Shown one piece after another: positions 5,969-9,675 of a stretch of 9,675 nucleotides of DNA (the stretch's first letter is position 1; each line of letters starts with the position of its first letter). A program made the position numbers and the translations under genes. Below the pieces are notes generated by a model. That model did no database searches, was not told the DNA's origin, and saw only the letters and a list, made by a program, of their open reading frames with translations. Source of the DNA: Oscillospiraceae bacterium (GTDB lineage Bacteria; Bacillota; Clostridia; Oscillospirales; Ruminococcaceae); assembly GCA_028694405.1 (NCBI GenBank), contig JAQUTM010000077.1:1-9675 (forward strand). The letters are read 5' to 3'.

Positions 5969-6923
5969 CAGTTTTCGATATTTATGTAAGCAGGGCTTTA
6001 AAAATATGGTGGGAAACCGCCTGATGAGCGTTGCCAGCATTGGTGTGCTTACGGCTTGTATTGCCATTATAGGCGTGGCAAGCCTGTTAAGCTTAAACGT
6101 CAACAGCTTTGTTACCTTTTTGGGCGGCAAAAGCGAGATTGTTGTGTATGTAAAGGACATTGAAACCGACATTGCATGGCAGGACATGACAGAGGAAGAG
6201 CGCACAGGCGTAGACACCCGTTTGGCCGAGCGCGTTATGGCAGTTGAAAACGGCATTAACGCCACACCAAACATCAACACCGTAAAATATGTTAGCAAGC
6301 AGGACGCTTTAAACGAGCAGATGGAGCAGATGGGCGATTACAGCTATTTGCTTGAGGATTTTGCCGCACAGCGCGACATTTATCCGGCATCTTTTCGGGT
6401 TACGGTTAAGGATTTAGAGCTGATTGGCCAAACCGCCGAGGATTTAACTGCCATTGACGGCGTTGATTTTTGTGTTACAAGCCAAAGCCTTTCCAACGTA
6501 CTGTTAAACCTGCGCCTTGGCGTTAACGTGGCAAGCATTGGGCTTGTTGCCGTGCTTGTTTTGGTAAGCCTTGTGGTTATTGCAAACACCATTCGCCTTA
6601 CCGTTTTTGCACGCCGCAAAGAAATTAACATTATGAAATTTGTGGGCGCAACCAATGCGTTTATCCGCTTGCCGTTTTTGGTGGAGGGTATGCTGGTTGG
6701 GTTAATTAGCGCGGTACTTGCCTTTGGCATTATCAGCGGCGGTTACGTTGCCCTGTTAAATTACCTTACAAGCGAGGGCGCAAACGTTATGGGTGTGCTT
6801 AGCTTTCAATTAGTTGCCTACAATAAAATATGGTACATGCTGCTTGGCGGGTTTGTCTTAAGCGGCGTTGTAGTTGGTGGACTGGGCAGCGCCACAAGTA
6901 TTCGCAAGCATTTAAAAGTTTAA
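5958..6923 (+). CDS. ftsX: Cell division membrane protein FtsX
   Basis: Membrane partner of FtsE, with four predicted membrane helices (about 23-46, 190-212, 240-262 and 291-313). A large extracellular loop (about 47-188) between helices 1 and 2 is the part that contacts hydrolase partners in other species. The cytoplasmic segment 'FARRKEINIMKFVGAT' (217-232) is the typical FtsX coupling region that docks on FtsE. The 321 residues are slightly longer than common Gram-positive FtsX; the extra length appears to be an acidic stretch at about 66-97 in the extracellular loop ('DIETDIAWQDMTEEERTGVD'). The ATG at 5958 has a near-perfect GGAGGTGA (5944-5951) inside the end of ftsE, 6 bases away. Confidence 0.96.
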   Translation: MTFSSFRYLCKQGFKNMVGNRLMSVASIGVLTACIAIIGVASLLSLNVNSFVTFLGGKSEIVVYVKDIETDIAWQDMTEEERTGVDTRLAERVMAVENGINATPNINTVKYVSKQDALNEQMEQMGDYSYLLEDFAAQRDIYPASFRVTVKDLELIGQTAEDLTAIDGVDFCVTSQSLSNVLLNLRLGVNVASIGLVAVLVLVSLVVIANTIRLTVFARRKEINIMKFVGATNAFIRLPFLVEGMLVGLISAVLAFGIISGGYVALLNYLTSEGANVMGVLSFQLVAYNKIWYMLLGGFVLSGVVVGGLGSATSIRKHLKV

Positions 6924-6941
6924 ACAGTGAGGAATCCCTTT

Positions 6942-8105
6942 ATGCAAAAGAGAGTAATGCAAGCGGTTTGCGCCTGTTTGGCACTTTTAATGGCTACGAC
7001 ATTTTGTTTACCGCTATTTACAAGTGCTGCCAGTGAGGCAACCAACAAATATAACGAGCTGCAACAGCAGCTTAACGCCATTAACAGCGAAATTAGCAAT
7101 ACCAAAAACGAAAAAGACAAAACAAAAAAGCAGCAGCAGCAGCTGAGCAGCCAAGTGTCCATTATTAAGCAGCAAATTACGCTGCTTATGCAGGACATTG
7201 AGGACAAGCAGGCTGAAATTGTGTTAAAGCAAGAGGAGCTGGACACCAAAAAGCTGGAGATTAGAACCAGCGAGGACGTGTTTGCCGAGCGTTTGCGCGC
7301 AAATTATATTCAGCGCAACCAAGGTACGCTTTCTACCCTTTTGGGTGTAACCTCCTTTAGTGAGCTGCTTACAGCGGCAGACGCTTTACAGCGTGTTACC
7401 GTTGCCGAAAACGATTTATTACAGGAGCTGGCAGACCAAAAGGCGGTTATTGAAGCAGCACAGACTGTGCTGGACGAAGAGATGACGGCGCTAGAGGCAC
7501 AAGAGGTTGAGCTGGACGCAAAAAAACAAGAGCTGGCAGTTAAATTAGAGACCAGTAACGCAAATTTATCACAATTAGATGCTACACTGGAAGCACAGCA
7601 AAGCGAGTATGACGAAATTTACAAGCAGTACGTTGAGGCAAAGGCAGCCATGGAAAAAGAGTGGCAAAACAGCCTTGGCGGAGACTATGTAGGCGGCGAG
7701 TTTAGCTGGCCTGTACCAAATTTCTTTTATATTTCGTCTCCCTACGGCTACCGTCCAAACCCGTTTAACTCTGCCGTGCAAGAGTTTCATACCGGTATTG
7801 ATATTGCCGGCGGCGGTGCAAACATTAAGGGTGCGCCTATCCGTGCAGCCAACGCAGGTACCGTTGTGCGTGCCAGCTACAGCAGCTACGGCTACGGCAA
7901 CTGTGTTATGGTTGACCACGGCGGCGGATACAAAACACTGTATGCCCACTGCCAAAGCCTGGCGGTTTCTGTGGGTGACTATGTTGCAAAGGACCAAGTT
8001 ATCGGTTATGTAGGTACCTCGGGTAACTCTACGGGTTACCATTGCCATTTTGAAATTCGTATCAACGGCAGCCACACCAACCCCGTGCCTTATTTGAAAG
8101 GCTAA
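6942..8105 (+). CDS. Secreted coiled-coil M23 metallopeptidase (probable FtsEX-linked murein hydrolase)
   Basis: A probable peptidoglycan endopeptidase of 387 residues, exported to the wall. A signal peptide (about 1-30, cut near 'FTSAAS') is followed by a long Gln/Glu/Lys-rich coiled coil (about 32-235), then a LytM/M23 domain (about 254-387). The zinc ligands and catalytic His are all present: His283 and Asp287 in HTGID, His336 in YAH, and His367 and His369 in HCH, so the domain should be active. The coiled coil plus M23 plan is that of EnvC, and the coiled coil plays the FtsX-binding role in EnvC, PcsB and CwlO. E. coli EnvC has lost its catalytic residues; this protein has not. I chose the ATG at 6942, with GAGGA (6929-6933) 8 bases upstream; a GTG at 6927 would overlap that site. 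It follows ftsX by 18 bases, strong support for a shared function. The exact bond cut is unknown. Confidence 0.92.
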   Translation: MQKRVMQAVCACLALLMATTFCLPLFTSAASEATNKYNELQQQLNAINSEISNTKNEKDKTKKQQQQLSSQVSIIKQQITLLMQDIEDKQAEIVLKQEELDTKKLEIRTSEDVFAERLRANYIQRNQGTLSTLLGVTSFSELLTAADALQRVTVAENDLLQELADQKAVIEAAQTVLDEEMTALEAQEVELDAKKQELAVKLETSNANLSQLDATLEAQQSEYDEIYKQYVEAKAAMEKEWQNSLGGDYVGGEFSWPVPNFFYISSPYGYRPNPFNSAVQEFHTGIDIAGGGANIKGAPIRAANAGTVVRASYSSYGYGNCVMVDHGGGYKTLYAHCQSLAVSVGDYVAKDQVIGYVGTSGNSTGYHCHFEIRINGSHTNPVPYLKG

Positions 8106-8145
8106 GGGTGCCCAAACAGCGGCCGCCACATAGGAGAAACAGTTC

Positions 8146-9459
8146 ATGAATAAAAAAATACCCATTAGCTTAGTTATTGCTTTGGTTTTGGTTGCGATGA
8201 CGGTTACGTTTTCGGTTACCATGATTGTAGCCATGCAAATGTTTGATAAAACCGTTAGCAGCGTAAAAGAAAAAGAGATTTTGTACAACAAAATTGCCGA
8301 GATTGATAAAATTTCTCGTGCAAGCTTTTACGGCGAAATTAACGACACATATATGTATGATACCATTGCCGCAGGCTATATTGCGGGCCTTGCTGACAAA
8401 AACAGCAAATATTATACCGCCAGTAAGCTTACCGAAATGTTGGATTTAACCAGCGGCAGGCTGATGGGTATTGGCATTGAAACCGTAGGCGACAGCACCG
8501 GATATTCTAAGGTTATTAAGGTGTACGAGGGCTCTCCCGCTGCCGAGGCAGGCATTGAAAAGGGCGCGCACATTACCCGTATTACCACTGAAAAGGGCGA
8601 GACAGACGTAAAGCTGATTAGCGATGACGCACTGACAACCCTGTTACAGGGCGAGGCGGGCACCACCGTTACCTTGACCTATACTTCTTTAACGGGTGAG
8701 GAGCACACCTTGGAAATTATGCGCCGCTCGTTTGAAATTAAGACGGTAGATTACCAAATTGCAGACGCCATTGGGTATGTAAAAATAAGCCTGTTTAACG
8801 ATAACACACGCGCAGAGCTTGACTATGCGCTGAACCAAATTAGAGACGCAGGCTGCACCAGTATTGTATTTGATGTGCGCAATAACGCCGGCGGTACGCT
8901 TAAGGCTGCCACCGACTGCATTGACTTAATTTGTCCCACAGGCAATATTGCAAGCGCCGAATACAAAGGCGGCAACGTTGTTAATTTGGCGGATTCTGAC
9001 GCAAACGCAGTAGACCTGCCTATGGTAGTTTTGATAAACGGCAGCACCGCAAGCAGCGCCGAGCTGTTTGCCGTTAGCCTGCGCGATATGAGCGACGCCC
9101 ATTTGGTAGGCACAAAAACGGCGGGCAAGGGTACCATTCAAGAGCTTAACCGCCTGACAGACGGTTCGGCTGTAGATATTACCGTGGCCAAGCTTTTGCC
9201 CGGCAACAGCGAAAGCTTTGACGGCGTAGGGGTACTGCCCGACTATGAGCTGGCACTGAAGGCTGAAGAAGAGCAATATTTTTATGACTTTACTTTGGAG
9301 AGTGACCCGCAGATTATACGCGCCTTTGAAATTGCCCGTGAGCTGAGCAAGACAACAGCGCAAAACACCGATACTGCACAGGACACTGAAACCCAAGAGG
9401 GCACCCAAGAGGAAGCACCCGCTGAGGGTGAAGCACCCACAGAGAGTGCCGCCCAGTAA
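8146..9459 (+). CDS. S41 C-terminal processing protease (CtpA/CtpB-like)
   Basis: A membrane-anchored serine protease with a Ser/Lys dyad that works outside the cytoplasmic membrane; relatives trim or degrade exported proteins. The 437 residues hold an N-terminal signal anchor (about 8-31), a helical cap, a PDZ domain (about 100-192, carboxylate-binding loop near LMGIGI, 106-111) and the S41 core (about 209-385). The dyad is Ser303 in 'GSTASSAELFA' and Lys328 in 'GKGTIQ', exactly 25 residues apart as in Prc/CtpA enzymes. The tail (about 403-437) is Glu/Thr/Gln-rich and probably disordered. AGGAG (8132-8136) is 9 bases before the ATG; the gap to the M23 gene is 40 bases. B. subtilis also places ctpB beside ftsEX, so the neighbourhood is conserved. 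The substrate is unknown; the adjacent M23 hydrolase is a reasonable candidate. Confidence 0.92.
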   Translation: MNKKIPISLVIALVLVAMTVTFSVTMIVAMQMFDKTVSSVKEKEILYNKIAEIDKISRASFYGEINDTYMYDTIAAGYIAGLADKNSKYYTASKLTEMLDLTSGRLMGIGIETVGDSTGYSKVIKVYEGSPAAEAGIEKGAHITRITTEKGETDVKLISDDALTTLLQGEAGTTVTLTYTSLTGEEHTLEIMRRSFEIKTVDYQIADAIGYVKISLFNDNTRAELDYALNQIRDAGCTSIVFDVRNNAGGTLKAATDCIDLICPTGNIASAEYKGGNVVNLADSDANAVDLPMVVLINGSTASSAELFAVSLRDMSDAHLVGTKTAGKGTIQELNRLTDGSAVDITVAKLLPGNSESFDGVGVLPDYELALKAEEEQYFYDFTLESDPQIIRAFEIARELSKTTAQNTDTAQDTETQEGTQEEAPAEGEAPTESAAQ

Positions 9460-9495
9460 AGGCGTTATAAAAACCAACCAAATATTTTAGGCAGC

Positions 9496-9514
9496 AGACG
9501 GTAGCGTCTACCGC
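9496..9514 (+). other. Small hairpin between the S41 gene and its terminator
   Basis: CGGTAG (9499-9504) and CTACCG (9508-9513) can pair around a 3-base loop, while AGACG (9496-9500) and CGTCT (9505-9509) form an alternative stem. The two are mutually exclusive. The sequence is too short to name as a terminator and may only buffer the 3' end. Confidence 0.35.
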
Positions 9515-9524
9515 TTTAAAACAG

Positions 9525-9563
9525 GCAGGCTGTACCTTTTAATTGAGGTACAGCCTGCTTTTT
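9525..9563 (+). terminator. Intrinsic terminator of the ftsEX cluster
   Basis: GCAGGCTGTACC (9525-9536) and GGTACAGCCTGC (9547-9558) form a perfect 12-bp stem with a 10-base A/T-rich loop, followed by T5 and then GTTT. It is 65 bases after the S41 stop codon. Its T-rich tail is the first part of the tandem array that starts at 9561. Confidence 0.93.
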
Positions 9564-9675
9564 GTTTGAAGAGGAGTTTGTTTGAAGAGGAGTTTGTTGA
9601 AGAGGAGTTTGTTGAAGAGGAGTTTGTTTGAAGAGGAGTTTGTTTGAAGAGGAGTTTGTTGGAAGAGGAGTGTGT
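9561..9675. repeat. Second terminator-anchored tandem array, 15-16-bp units
   Basis: Seven units of TTTGTTTGAAGAGGAG or close variants start at 9561, 9577, 9593, 9608, 9623, 9639 and 9655, and an eighth is cut by the window edge. Units 3 and 4 lack one T (15 bases); unit 7 has TTGG for TTTG, and the partial eighth starts TGTGT. There is no C on the + strand. The array starts inside the T-tail of the terminator at 9525-9563. I see no gene in it: TGA recurs in the rightward frames. The full length cannot be judged because the window ends inside it. Confidence 0.93.

Noticed and set aside
9561..9675. A chain of ribosome binding sites with TTG starts (AGAGGAG then TTTGTTTG in each unit)
   Set aside because: TGA recurs in the rightward frames and no protein of reasonable length results, so the resemblance comes from the G/A-rich unit.

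Overview
The window looks like a chromosomal stretch from a Gram-positive, moderate-GC member of the Clostridia, most likely an Oscillospiraceae/Ruminococcaceae-type gut bacterium. The reasons are strong Shine-Dalgarno sites, a type III pantothenate kinase, a DUF4830 protein, and an ftsE-ftsX-M23 peptidase-S41 protease cluster headed by a CdaR/PucR-like regulator. This placement rests on gene content and order only; no rRNA or tRNA is present. I see no phage, insertion sequence, CRISPR or plasmid genes.

Layout. 2-736: the 3' end of a secreted PrsA/SurA-like foldase gene (+), followed by an intrinsic terminator (793-830). From that terminator's T-tract grows a tandem array of 16-bp units (826-1113). 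1127-1172: a symmetric terminator that probably ends coaX, which runs leftward (2008-1244). 2009-2228: a divergent promoter region with two promoters that appear to overlap on opposite strands. 2229-2960: a membrane-anchored DUF4830 protein (+). 2980-3028: a structured hairpin. 3109-3831: an RsuA-family pseudouridine synthase (+). 3832-4140: an AT-rich regulatory region with three related 10-bp elements around a promoter. 4141-9459: a compact rightward cluster of a CdaR/PucR-like regulator, ftsE, ftsX, a secreted M23 metallopeptidase with an N-terminal coiled coil, and a membrane-anchored S41 (CtpA-like) protease. It ends at a strong terminator (9525-9563), whose T-rich tail opens into a second 15-16-bp tandem array (9561 to the window end).

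How the genes fit together. FtsE and FtsX form an ABC-type transmembrane signalling complex that in other bacteria activates peptidoglycan hydrolases at the division site or sidewall. The coiled-coil M23 protein next to them is the natural hydrolase partner, in the role of EnvC, PcsB or CwlO, and it keeps a full set of zinc ligands. The S41 protease may process or turn over exported proteins, possibly the M23 enzyme itself. The regulator is positioned to control the cluster.

The most unusual feature is the pair of terminator-anchored 16-bp tandem arrays. In the first, the units look like repeated copies of the terminator's own descending arm plus T-tract. I have not seen this described as a system. 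It may be a lineage-specific repeat process acting on terminators, or simply slippage at fragile sequences.
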